The notes under the pieces: generated by a model
The model's database searches: none
Seen by the model: the letters and a program-made list of their open reading frames with translations, nothing else
Told to the model about the DNA's origin: nothing
Translations under genes and position numbers: made by a program
Assembly: GCA_018713405.1 (NCBI GenBank)
Contig: DVOR01000037.1
Location: 1 to 21,712 of the forward strand
DNA: 21,712 nucleotides
Reading direction: 5' to 3'
DNA from: Candidatus Spyradenecus faecavium
GTDB taxonomy: Bacteria > Verrucomicrobiota > Kiritimatiellia > RFP12 > DVOR01
In this document: piece after piece, positions 1-6,188 of the stretch
Layout of the letters: the number at the start of each line of letters is the position of its first letter
Numbering within the stretch: position 1 is the first letter of the stretch

Positions 1-501
1 GGGGAGGGCGGGGCCGAAGAGCGTGTGCATGCCGGTGACGGGGTCGCAGACGCTCATGGCGTTCCAGGTGTCGCCGTGGTAGCCGGAGCGGACGGTGAGG
101 AAGTCGGTCTTGGCGGGGTCGTACTGGATGGCCATCTTGAGGGCGACCTCGACGGCGACGGAGCCGCTGTCGGCGTAGAAGATCTTGTCCATCGCGGGGG
201 GGGCGATGCGGAGGAGGCGCTTGGCGAGGTCGATGGCGGGCTGGTGGGTGAGGCCGCCGAACATGACGTGGCACATCGTGGCGGCTTGCTCTTGGGCGGC
301 GCGGACGAGGGCGGGGTGGGAGTAGCCGTGGATGGCGCACCACCAGCTGCTCATGCCCTCGACGAGGCGGCGGCCGTCGGCGAGGATGAGCTCGCAGCCC
401 TCGGCGCGGGCGACCTTGTAGGTGGGCTGGGGGGCGACGGTGGAGGTGTAGGGGTGCCAGAGGTGGTCGCGGTCGAAGGGGTCGAAGAGGGCGTCGTTCA
501 T
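1..501 (-). CDS. bioA: Adenosylmethionine-8-amino-7-oxononanoate aminotransferase, N-terminal part (cut by window edge)
   Basis: This is a class-III, PLP-dependent aminotransferase that makes 7,8-diaminopelargonate in biotin synthesis, using S-adenosylmethionine as amino donor. The 167 visible residues carry BioA signatures: DRDHLWHPYT near residues 10-19, GMSSWWCAIHGYSHP near 49-63 (the substrate-pocket Trp pair), MCHVMFGGLTH near 76-86, DSGSVAVEVALKM near 111-123 (PLP phosphate loop) and SGYHGDT near 139-145. The PLP lysine and C-terminal half lie beyond base 1. The ATG at 501-499 overlaps the dinG stop as ATGA, with an AGGAGG-type ribosome site inside the end of dinG, so translation is probably coupled. 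No other biotin gene is in view. BioA is favoured over generic class-III aminotransferases because of the WWCAIHG and MCHVMFGG blocks. Confidence 0.93.
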   Translation of the reverse strand, partial: MNDALFDPFDRDHLWHPYTSTVAPQPTYKVARAEGCELILADGRRLVEGMSSWWCAIHGYSHPALVRAAQEQAATMCHVMFGGLTHQPAIDLAKRLLRIAPPAMDKIFYADSGSVAVEVALKMAIQYDPAKTDFLTVRSGYHGDTWNAMSVCDPVTGMHTLFGPALP

Positions 502-2945
502 GATTGGAGGAGCCTCCTGAGGCGGTTGACGAGGGCGGGGCGGCTGTCGGCGACCTCGATCTTGACGGGGAGGGAGTTGGCGAAGACGGTGCCGTAGCTT
601 TTGGCGACGACGCGGGTGTCCGCGACGACGACGATGCCGCGGTCGCCGCGGCTGCGGATGAGGCGGCCGAAGCCTTGGCGGAAGCGGATGACGGCCTGGG
701 GCAGGGAGAGCTCGGCGAAGGAGGAGCGGCCCTCGCGCTCGATCTTCTCGCAGCGGGCCTTTTGGAGGGGGTCGCCGAAGGTGCCGAAGGGGAGGCGCGC
801 GATGACCACGCAGCTGAGGGCGTCGCCCACCACGTCGACGCCCTCCCAGAAGCTCTGCGCGCCGAAGAGGACGGTGGGGCGGGACTGGGCGCGGAAGGCC
901 TCGGTCATCGCATCGCGGCCCATCGAGGGCGACTGGGCGAGGAGGTCGATGCCCTTGGCGGCGAGGTGGGGGGCGAGGAGCTCGGCGCAGGCGCGGAGCA
1001 TCTCGTGCGAGGTGAAGAGGGCGAGGGAACGGCCCTTGGCGGTGGTGAAGAGGCTGTACATCAGGCGCGAGAGCTCGAGGATGTAGGCGTCGCCGGTGGT
1101 GACCTCGGGCAGGAAGTTGGGCACCGTCACGCAGCATTGGCGCGGGTAGTCGAAGGGGCTCTCGGCGACGAACTCGTCCACGCGGCCGGCGACCTCGGGG
1201 AAGGAGAGGCCCAGGCGCGCGCGGATGTAGCCGAAGGAGCCGTGGATGCGCAGGGTGGCCGAGGAGAGGACGAGGGTGGACTTGGTCTTGTAGAGCAGGG
1301 CCTGGAGCTGGCGGGCGATGTCCAGCGGGGCGGCGGTGAGGGCGCAGGTGCGCGCGTCGGCCCCCGTCCGGGCCAGCCAATAGACGCGGTTCGGGTCGTC
1401 GCCCGCGAGGATGCCGTCCATTTCCGAGCCGAAGCAGGAGAGGCCCTCGGCGGTGGCCTTGAGCAGGCCGATGAGGTCCTCGTAGGGGTTCTCTTGGCCG
1501 CCGGGTGGCGAAGCCTCGGCGACGGCGGCGAGGAGCTTGTCCAGCAGGCGGTGGGCGTGGGCGAGCTTGTCGGCGACGGCGTCGCGCCGCGCCTGGATGT
1601 CGGCCTCGGGCACGACGTCCTCCGCCGGCACGAAGACGTTCCCGCGCAGGCAGGCCTCGCGTCGGAGCCGGGGCTGGCCGTTGGGGAGGTCGGGCTTGGC
1701 GGCGTCGGGCACGGCGCGGTAGCGGACGGTCGTTTCGGTGGTGCGGGCGAGGAAGCCGTGGAGGGTCTCGAAGAGGGCCGTGCCGGCCTTGGCGAGGTCG
1801 GCGCCGCAGAGGCGCAGGTCGGCCAGCAGGTCGATGAGGTCGGCGCGGCGCTCGGCCGTGAGCTTCGCCTTGTCCACGAAGTCGACCCTGGCCTGGTGGA
1901 AGAGGCTCCCGGCCTCGCGGCCGCGGCCGGGGGCGAGCTTCTGGCACAGGTCGTAGAGCGTGATGGGGGAGAGCTCGCCGGAGAGGAAGTCCGTGGCCGC
2001 GGCCTCGATGTTGTGGGCCTCGTCGAAGACGACCTGGGCGTGGGGCGGGAGGAGGGTGCCGGGGTTCTCGAGCTCGGCGAAGACCAGCGCGTGGTTGGCG
2101 ATGATGAGGTGCGCGCGCAGGGCCGCCTGGCGCGCGGCCTGCAGGAAGCACCGCTTGTAGAAGCGGCAGCTCTTGCCCGTGCATTCGTCGCCGCGGCACC
2201 CGAAGTGGCGGACGAAGGCCAGGTCGCCCTTCGCGTGGGTCGGGCGGAAGGCGTCGAGGTCGCCGTCGCGCGTCGTGGAGGCCCAGGCGACGAGGTCGGC
2301 GAAGAGCGGGGCCTCGCCCTCGCGCAGCGCCCCGTAGCCGCCCTCGACGTAGAAGCCCAGGCGCTTCAGGCACAGGTAGTTGTTGCGGCCCTTCAGCACC
2401 GTCGCGTCCAGCGCCGTGCCCGGCGGCAGGAAGGGCGCCACGATGCGCCGCACCAAGGGCAGGTCCTTCGACAGCAGCTGGGTCTGCAGGTTGCGCGTGT
2501 TGGTCGAGACGACGATGGGCAGGTTGTTGGCGCACGCCCACAGCGCGCACGGCACCAGGTAGGCCAGGCTCTTGCCCACGCCCGTGCCGGCCTCGGCCAG
2601 GAGGAAGCGCTGCCCGTTGAGCGCGTCGGCCACCGCGTGCGCCATGGCCGTCTGGCCCGCGCGCGGCTCATAGCGGTCGAAGACCTTCGCCAGCTCGCCC
2701 CCCTCGCCGAAGATGGCGTCCACGTCCTCCTGGCGCACGGGCGTCCACGAATCCGGCGGCGTCAGCTCGCGGTATTTCACCCGCTGCCACTCTGGGAAGC
2801 GGGCGTACCACGCCTCGGCCTCCTCGAAGAGCCGCTCCTTGCGGACGGCGTCCACGGCCGCCGCGAAGTCGCCCCCCGCGTCGCGCAGGCAGGCGGACAT
2901 CGTGTCCAGCGCCCAGGTGGGCAGGCTCTCCAACCCCGCCTCCAC
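498..2945 (-). CDS. dinG: DinG/XPD-family ATP-dependent DNA helicase (iron-sulfur type)
   Basis: An 815-residue superfamily-2 helicase of the Rad3/XPD/DinG group, expected to unwind DNA 5'-to-3' and to act on R-loops or damaged DNA. Visible motifs: a Q-like QTAMAHAVADAL (98-109), Walker A AEAGTGVGKS (117-126), DEAH box VVFDEAH (305-311), and C-terminal motif VI with RFRQGFGRLIRSRGDRG. Between motifs I and II lie Cys192, Cys250, Cys255, Cys260 and Cys266 in a YLC...CRGDECTGKSC...C pattern, enough for the [4Fe-4S] cluster of this family; one Cys is extra. The NHAL sequence after the cluster is also typical. The start is GTG at 2945, directly after the ymdB TGA and preceded by AGGAGGG six bases upstream. 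It is the middle gene of ymdB-dinG-bioA. DinG and YoaA are hard to separate by eye, so the symbol is a family-level choice. Confidence 0.9.
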   Translation of the reverse strand: MEAGLESLPTWALDTMSACLRDAGGDFAAAVDAVRKERLFEEAEAWYARFPEWQRVKYRELTPPDSWTPVRQEDVDAIFGEGGELAKVFDRYEPRAGQTAMAHAVADALNGQRFLLAEAGTGVGKSLAYLVPCALWACANNLPIVVSTNTRNLQTQLLSKDLPLVRRIVAPFLPPGTALDATVLKGRNNYLCLKRLGFYVEGGYGALREGEAPLFADLVAWASTTRDGDLDAFRPTHAKGDLAFVRHFGCRGDECTGKSCRFYKRCFLQAARQAALRAHLIIANHALVFAELENPGTLLPPHAQVVFDEAHNIEAAATDFLSGELSPITLYDLCQKLAPGRGREAGSLFHQARVDFVDKAKLTAERRADLIDLLADLRLCGADLAKAGTALFETLHGFLARTTETTVRYRAVPDAAKPDLPNGQPRLRREACLRGNVFVPAEDVVPEADIQARRDAVADKLAHAHRLLDKLLAAVAEASPPGGQENPYEDLIGLLKATAEGLSCFGSEMDGILAGDDPNRVYWLARTGADARTCALTAAPLDIARQLQALLYKTKSTLVLSSATLRIHGSFGYIRARLGLSFPEVAGRVDEFVAESPFDYPRQCCVTVPNFLPEVTTGDAYILELSRLMYSLFTTAKGRSLALFTSHEMLRACAELLAPHLAAKGIDLLAQSPSMGRDAMTEAFRAQSRPTVLFGAQSFWEGVDVVGDALSCVVIARLPFGTFGDPLQKARCEKIEREGRSSFAELSLPQAVIRFRQGFGRLIRSRGDRGIVVVADTRVVAKSYGTVFANSLPVKIEVADSRPALVNRLRRLLQS

Positions 2946-3725
2946 TCAGCCCTCCTGGATGTAGCGCACGGCCTTGATGGAGGCCGCCCGGCGCTCCCCG
3001 CGCGGGATCTCGACGATGGCGCCCTCGAGCTTGGCCGGGCCGCCCGCGACCTCGAACTTCGCCGGCACGCCCGTGGTGAACTTCTTGAGCACGGGCGCGA
3101 GCTGGCGGCCGATGACGCCCTCCGCCGGGCCGGTCATGCCCAGGTCGGTGATGTAGGCCGTCCCGCCCGGCAGGATCGTCGCGTCGCTGGTCTGCACGTG
3201 CGTGTGCGTGCCGAAGACGCACGCCGCCCGGCCGTCGAGCCAATGGCCCAGCGCGATTTTCTCGCTCGTCGCCTCGGCGTGCACGTCCACAAAGACGGGG
3301 ACGTTCGCCGGGATCTGCCGCAGCGCCCGGTCCACCGCATGGAAGGGGTTGTCCGCCGGCGCCATGAAGACCTGCCCCAGCACGGAGACCACGCCGATCG
3401 GCCCCAGGGCCGTCTCCGCCACCGCGGCCGTCGCCCCGGGCGTCCCCTCCGGGAAGTTCGCCGGGCGCACCACGCGCTTGAGTCCGCCGATGTCCGCGTC
3501 GAAGCCGCGCTGGCCCCAGGTGTGGTCGCCCAGCGTCAGCAGGTCGGCCCCCGCCCCCAGCAGCTCCTCGGCCAGGGCCCGCGTGATGCCGTTGCCCGCC
3601 GCGGCGTTCTCCGCGTTCGCGATGACGGCGTTCACCTCGCCCGCCCCCAACAGCCACTGCGCCACGGCCTTGAACCACGCCCGCCCCGGCGAGCCCACGA
3701 TGTCACCGACCAGCAAAACCTTCAT
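2946..3725 (-). CDS. ymdB: YmdB-family metallophosphoesterase (TIGR00282 type)
   Basis: A 259-residue calcineurin-like phosphoesterase; the characterised Bacillus YmdB hydrolyses cyclic nucleotides such as 2',3'-cNMPs. The metal and catalytic ligands line up almost residue for residue with that family: Asp8 (MKVLLVGDIVG), Glu39-Asn40 (NAEN), position 67 with His68 (LGDHTW), His149 (VHAEA), and His174 and His176 (GTHTH). The odd point is position 67, Asp here where the Bacillus protein has Asn (GNHTW). I chose the start at MKVLLVGDIVG (ATG 3725-3723) rather than an upstream in-frame ATG, because the family begins with this strand and a GAGAGGAG ribosome site precedes it. It is first in the operon; dinG follows with no gap. 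Its promoter lies about 40 bp upstream. Confidence 0.9.
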   Translation of the reverse strand: MKVLLVGDIVGSPGRAWFKAVAQWLLGAGEVNAVIANAENAAAGNGITRALAEELLGAGADLLTLGDHTWGQRGFDADIGGLKRVVRPANFPEGTPGATAAVAETALGPIGVVSVLGQVFMAPADNPFHAVDRALRQIPANVPVFVDVHAEATSEKIALGHWLDGRAACVFGTHTHVQTSDATILPGGTAYITDLGMTGPAEGVIGRQLAPVLKKFTTGVPAKFEVAGGPAKLEGAIVEIPRGERRAASIKAVRYIQEG

Positions 3726-3762
3726 TGCGCTCCTCTCTCGCTCATGCCCATGAAACCCGCAC

Positions 3763-3773
3763 AGTATACCACA
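3763..3773 (-). promoter_or_regulatory. Extended -10 promoter of ymdB-dinG-bioA
   Basis: On the minus strand this reads TGTGGTATACT, an extended -10 with the TG dinucleotide. Transcription would start near 3756, leaving a leader of about 30 nt. The -35 position has only TTTTTG, which is the T-tract of the upstream rpsB-tsf terminator, so terminator and promoter share bases. The same motif precedes six other units in this window. Confidence 0.7.
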
Positions 3774-3786
3774 TCGGCCCGCCGGC

Positions 3787-3819
3787 AAAAAGAGGGGACC
3801 CCTCGCGGGGCCCCCCTTT
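3787..3819 (-). terminator. Intrinsic terminator of the rpsB-tsf operon
   Basis: On the minus strand, GGGGGGCCCC, loop GCGA, then GGGGTCCCC form a GC-rich hairpin with wobble pairs, followed by TCTTTTT. It lies 18 bp after the small basic ORF and just ahead of the ymdB promoter, separating the two operons. Confidence 0.8.
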
Positions 3820-3836
3820 GTCGCGCGCGGCGCGGC

Positions 3837-3941
3837 TCACTTGGCCTTGGCGGCCTTGGCGGCGTTGTTGCGCGCCTTCACGCGCTTCACGTAGGCGGCG
3901 CGACGGGCGCGCTTGGCACGCTTGCGGAGTTGCTGACCCAT
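3837..3941 (-). CDS. Unrecognised 34-residue highly basic small protein after tsf
   Basis: The ORF starts with ATG at 3941-3939 and encodes MGQQLRKRAKRARRAAY followed by a Lys/Ala-rich tail ending AAKAK. About 14 of 34 residues are Lys or Arg, and acidic residues are absent. That composition resembles small ribosomal proteins or rRNA-binding peptides rather than an enzyme. It begins 35 bp after the tsf stop, has an AAAGGA ribosome site about 9 nt ahead, and is followed at once by the operon terminator, so it is very probably translated with rpsB and tsf. The ATG context resembles that of tsf. I do not recognise the family. It is not bS21 and does not resemble the Chlamydia/Verrucomicrobia small basic protein as I remember it. 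A ribosome-associated role is inference from charge and context only. Confidence 0.7.
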   Translation of the reverse strand: MGQQLRKRAKRARRAAYVKRVKARNNAAKAAKAK

Positions 3942-3976
3942 GGTGGTGTGTCCTTTCCGGGGTTGAGGGTTGTGGC

Positions 3977-4813
3977 TTAGGCCATGCCGAGCTGGTAGCG
4001 CACGAAGCGCTTCACGGTGATGGTGTCGCCGGTGGTCTTCTCGGCAGCCTTCACGACGTCGGTCACGGACATCTTGGGCTCCTTGACGAAGGGCTGGTCG
4101 ATCAGGCACACCTCGGCGAAGTGCTTCTTCAGCTTGCCGCGGAGGATGCCCTCGATGATGTTGGCGGGCTTGCCCTCGACCTGCGCGCGATAGACCTCCT
4201 TCTCGCTCTCGATCTCCTCGGCGGGGACCTCGGACTCGTTGAGGTAGCGGGGGGCCGCGGCGGCGGCCTGCAGGCACAGGTCGTGCACCAGGGCCTTGAA
4301 GGCCTCGGTCTGCACGGTCTCGGGCTTGGTGCAGCCGACCTCGACGAGGACGCCGACCTTGCCGCCCATGTGGATGTAGGCCTCGACCAGGCCGGTGCCC
4401 GTCAGCGGCATGTAGGCCGCGCGGCGGATCTTCACGTTCTCGCCCGTGGCGGCCACGACCTCGGTCAGGCCCTGGGCGTGGGTGGTGGCCAGGTCGGTGT
4501 CGCCCTTGGCGGCGGCGTCGGCGATGACCTTGGCGAAGTCGAGGAACTTCTCGGTCTTGGCCACGAAGTCCGTCTCGCAGTTGAGCTCAATCATGCCGTA
4601 GGCGCCGTTCTCGCCGGCGGCGGCCATGATGATGCCCTGCTTGGATTCGCGGTCGGCGCGCTTGACCTGGAGGGCCAGACCCTTCTCGCGAAGGATCTTG
4701 ATGGCCTCTTCCATGTTGCCGTCCGTCTCCTGGAGGGCGCGCTTGCAGTCCATCATGCCGACGTTGGTCGCGGCACGAAGGTCGTTGATCATCTGGATGG
4801 TGACGTTTGCCAT
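3977..4813 (-). CDS. tsf: Elongation factor Ts
   Basis: A 278-residue EF-Ts, the nucleotide-exchange factor that recycles EF-Tu from its GDP to its GTP form. The N-terminal UBA-like module is clear: LRAATNVGMMDCKRAL (12-27), GNMEEAI (32-38), LREKGLA (41-47) and KRADRESKQG (51-60). The EF-Tu-contacting signature TDFVAKTEKF is at 81-90. Two dimerisation subdomains follow, giving normal full length for the bacterial form. The ATG at 4813-4811 has an AAAGGA ribosome site 8 nt ahead, and the gap to rpsB is 25 bp, so they form one operon. The usual downstream pyrH and frr are missing here; a small basic ORF and a terminator follow instead. Confidence 0.97.
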   Translation of the reverse strand: MANVTIQMINDLRAATNVGMMDCKRALQETDGNMEEAIKILREKGLALQVKRADRESKQGIIMAAAGENGAYGMIELNCETDFVAKTEKFLDFAKVIADAAAKGDTDLATTHAQGLTEVVAATGENVKIRRAAYMPLTGTGLVEAYIHMGGKVGVLVEVGCTKPETVQTEAFKALVHDLCLQAAAAAPRYLNESEVPAEEIESEKEVYRAQVEGKPANIIEGILRGKLKKHFAEVCLIDQPFVKEPKMSVTDVVKAAEKTTGDTITVKRFVRYQLGMA

Positions 4814-4838
4814 GGTGGGATTCCTTTCGGTTTCCGCG

Positions 4839-5798
4839 TTACTCGGCGGCGGGGGTCTCGGCGGGCGCCTCGGCGGGGGCGGCCTCGGCCTCCTTGGCGG
4901 CGACGGCCTCCTGGGCGGCGGCGGCGACGGCCTCCTGGGCGGCGGCGGCGGCGGCGCGGCGGGTGTTGGCGGCGGGGGCGCGGCGGCCGGAGAGGCCGGT
5001 GGCGAGCTTGCGGGCGCCCTGCGTCTCCTTGCGGGCGGCGCGGTCGGCGGCGGCCTTCTGCGCGCGCTCCTGCTCGGCCTGGGCCTGCGCCTCGGCGGCG
5101 GCCTTCGCGGCCTCGATGTCGGCGTCCTTCAGGATGTCGGCCAGCTTGGTCACGATCAGCTCGATGCCGCGCACGGAGTCATCGTTGCCGGGGATGACGT
5201 AGTCGATCGGGTCAGGGTCGGCGTTGGTGTCCACGATGGCCACCACGGGGATGCCCAGGCGCTTGGCCTCCTTGACGGCGTTGGCCTCGCGGCAGACGTC
5301 CACCACGAAGAGCGCGCCCGGCATCTTGTCCATCTCGGCGATGCCGGTGAGGTTCGTCTCGAGCTTCGCCAGCTCGCGGGCCAGGGCGGAGGCCTCCTGC
5401 TTGTGCTCGGAGAGGACGCCGTTGTTCTGGCGGGCGATGTTCTGGATCTGCTGCATGCGCTTGACGCTGCGGCGGATGGTCTGGTTGTTCGTCAGCGTGC
5501 CGCCGAGCCAACGCTCGGTCATGTAAAACTGGTTGCAGGTGAGGGCCGCTTCCTTGACGACCTCCTGGGCCTGCTTCTTCGTCGCCACGAAGAGGATCTT
5601 CTGGCCCTTGGCCACCACGCCGCGGAGGAACTCCGCCGCCTCGTCGATCAGCTCGACGGTCTGGGTCAGGTCGATGATGTGGATGCCGTTGCGCTTGTCG
5701 AAGATGTAGCTCTTCATCTTCGGGTTCCAGCGCTTGGTCTGGTGGCCGAAATGCAGGCCGGCCTCGATGAGGTCCTTGAGCTCGATGAGATGGGCCAT
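4839..5798 (-). CDS. rpsB: 30S ribosomal protein uS2 with an Ala/Glu-rich C-terminal extension
   Basis: A 319-residue S2, needed for late assembly of the 30S subunit and for bS1 binding. The core (about 1-228) has the S2 signatures: LIEAGLHFGHQTKRWNPKM (10-28), GIHIIDLTQT (38-47), ERWLGGTLTNNQTIRRSV (95-112), PGALFVVDV (160-168) and IPVVAIVDTNADPDPIDYVIPGNDD split over 183-207. Residues from about 229 to 319 form a low-complexity tail rich in Ala, Glu, Gln and Lys, well beyond usual S2 length, with a duplicated AAAAQEAV unit. I chose the ATG at 5798-5796 because MAHLIELKDLIEAG is the conserved N-terminus and GGAAGGA lies 8 nt ahead; the longer upstream frame is non-coding. It is the first gene of its operon. 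Confidence 0.97.
   Translation of the reverse strand: MAHLIELKDLIEAGLHFGHQTKRWNPKMKSYIFDKRNGIHIIDLTQTVELIDEAAEFLRGVVAKGQKILFVATKKQAQEVVKEAALTCNQFYMTERWLGGTLTNNQTIRRSVKRMQQIQNIARQNNGVLSEHKQEASALARELAKLETNLTGIAEMDKMPGALFVVDVCREANAVKEAKRLGIPVVAIVDTNADPDPIDYVIPGNDDSVRGIELIVTKLADILKDADIEAAKAAAEAQAQAEQERAQKAAADRAARKETQGARKLATGLSGRRAPAANTRRAAAAAAQEAVAAAAQEAVAAKEAEAAPAEAPAETPAAE
4902..4949 (-). repeat. Two tandem 24-bp repeats inside the rpsB tail
   Basis: Positions 4902-4925 and 4926-4949 are identical 24-mers (gacggcctcctgggcggcgg plus cggc). They encode the repeated Ala-Ala-Gln-Glu-Ala-Val unit of the S2 extension, a likely product of slippage or unequal exchange within the low-complexity tail. 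Confidence 0.9.
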
Positions 5799-5843
5799 TG
5801 TCAGGTCCTTCCTCTCTAGAAACGTGTTCCGTTCAATCCGCTC

Positions 5844-5871
5844 CGGCTGCCGCACACGCGGACGGCAGCCG
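5844..5871 (-). promoter_or_regulatory. Perfect 9-bp hairpin in the rpsB leader
   Basis: CGGCTGCCG at 5844-5852 and CGGCAGCCG at 5863-5871 are perfect inverted repeats around a 10-nt loop. They lie in the roughly 115-nt leader between the predicted rpsB promoter and its start codon, with no T-tract after them. S2 represses its own operon through the leader in some bacteria, so an autoregulatory site is possible but unproven. Confidence 0.5.
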
Positions 5872-5919
5872 TCGCTTCCTACGCCATTCGGGCACCCGCC
5901 CCAACGCGTATTGCCCACT

Positions 5920-5949
5920 AAGATACCAAAACCGCCCCTCCCTGCGCAA
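5920..5949 (-). promoter_or_regulatory. Predicted promoter of rpsB-tsf
   Basis: The minus strand reads TTGCGC (5949-5944), an 18-nt spacer, then TTTTGGTATCTT with -10 box TATCTT at 5925-5920. This is the only one of the seven TGGTA-type promoters here with a recognisable -35. The start point would be near 5913. The phased palindrome array begins about 42 bp upstream of the -35. Confidence 0.6.
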
Positions 5950-5991
5950 GCCCTTTTTCTCAAACCCCCTGCGCAACCTCCCTCGACCCCG

Positions 5992-6085
5992 CCCCGCCAA
6001 ACCCTAAGGGGGCAGAGGTGAAACCCTAAGGGGTTCGACCCAAAACCCTAAGGGTTTCGAGGCAAACCCTTAAGGGTTTCGGAAA
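5992..6085. repeat. Phased palindrome array, copy A (rpsB/mutS divergent region)
   Basis: Four AAACCC-initiated units begin at 5999, 6021, 6043 and 6064, that is at 22, 22 and 21 bp spacing. The last is a perfect 16-bp palindrome, AAACCCTTAAGGGTTT; the third is AAACCCT-A-AGGGTTT; the first two are decayed on the right arm. Positions 6021-6085 are identical to 12973-13037. The array lies between the rpsB and mutS promoters. Together with the rpsB leader and both promoters it fills the 390-bp gap between the start codons. Confidence 0.9.
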
Positions 6086-6170
6086 ATCATCTGCACTTAT
6101 GCAGAATCGACCCCTTGGGGGCGGTGGGGCCGGGAGGCTTGGTCTGCCTTCGGTGTGCCGCGCGGCGGGG

Positions 6171-6181
6171 TGTGGTATAAT
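6171..6181 (+). promoter_or_regulatory. Extended -10 promoter of mutS
   Basis: TGTGGTATAAT, a consensus extended -10 box with no convincing -35. It ends only 7 bases before the mutS ATG at 6189, so the predicted transcript starts at or next to the start codon. Confidence 0.75.
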
Positions 6182-6188
6182 GGAGCGC

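Noticed and set aside
504..3980. Open frames of hundreds to over 1,200 codons antisense to dinG, mutS and the ATPase (also 6087-8720 minus, 17633-21424 plus and 17802-20573 minus)
   Set aside because: They are Gly/Ala/Val/Glu/Arg-rich mirror images of real genes with strong GC third-position bias, with no family motifs and no matching ribosome sites.
5992..6085. Telomere-like repeats, because AAACCCTAAGGG resembles the plant telomere unit
   Set aside because: The units are palindromic, spaced 21-22 bp with unique linkers and internal to a chromosome; this is not a tandem 7-mer.
5992..6085. CRISPR array or bidirectional terminator
   Set aside because: Linkers of 6-13 bp are too short for spacers, and the 7-8-bp stems are AT-rich at the base with no T-tract and lie upstream of promoters.
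6099..6188. N-terminal extension of MutS from an earlier in-frame ATG at 6099
   Set aside because: It would run across the mutS promoter, and the added residues match nothing in the family; the conserved protein begins near TPMMRQY.
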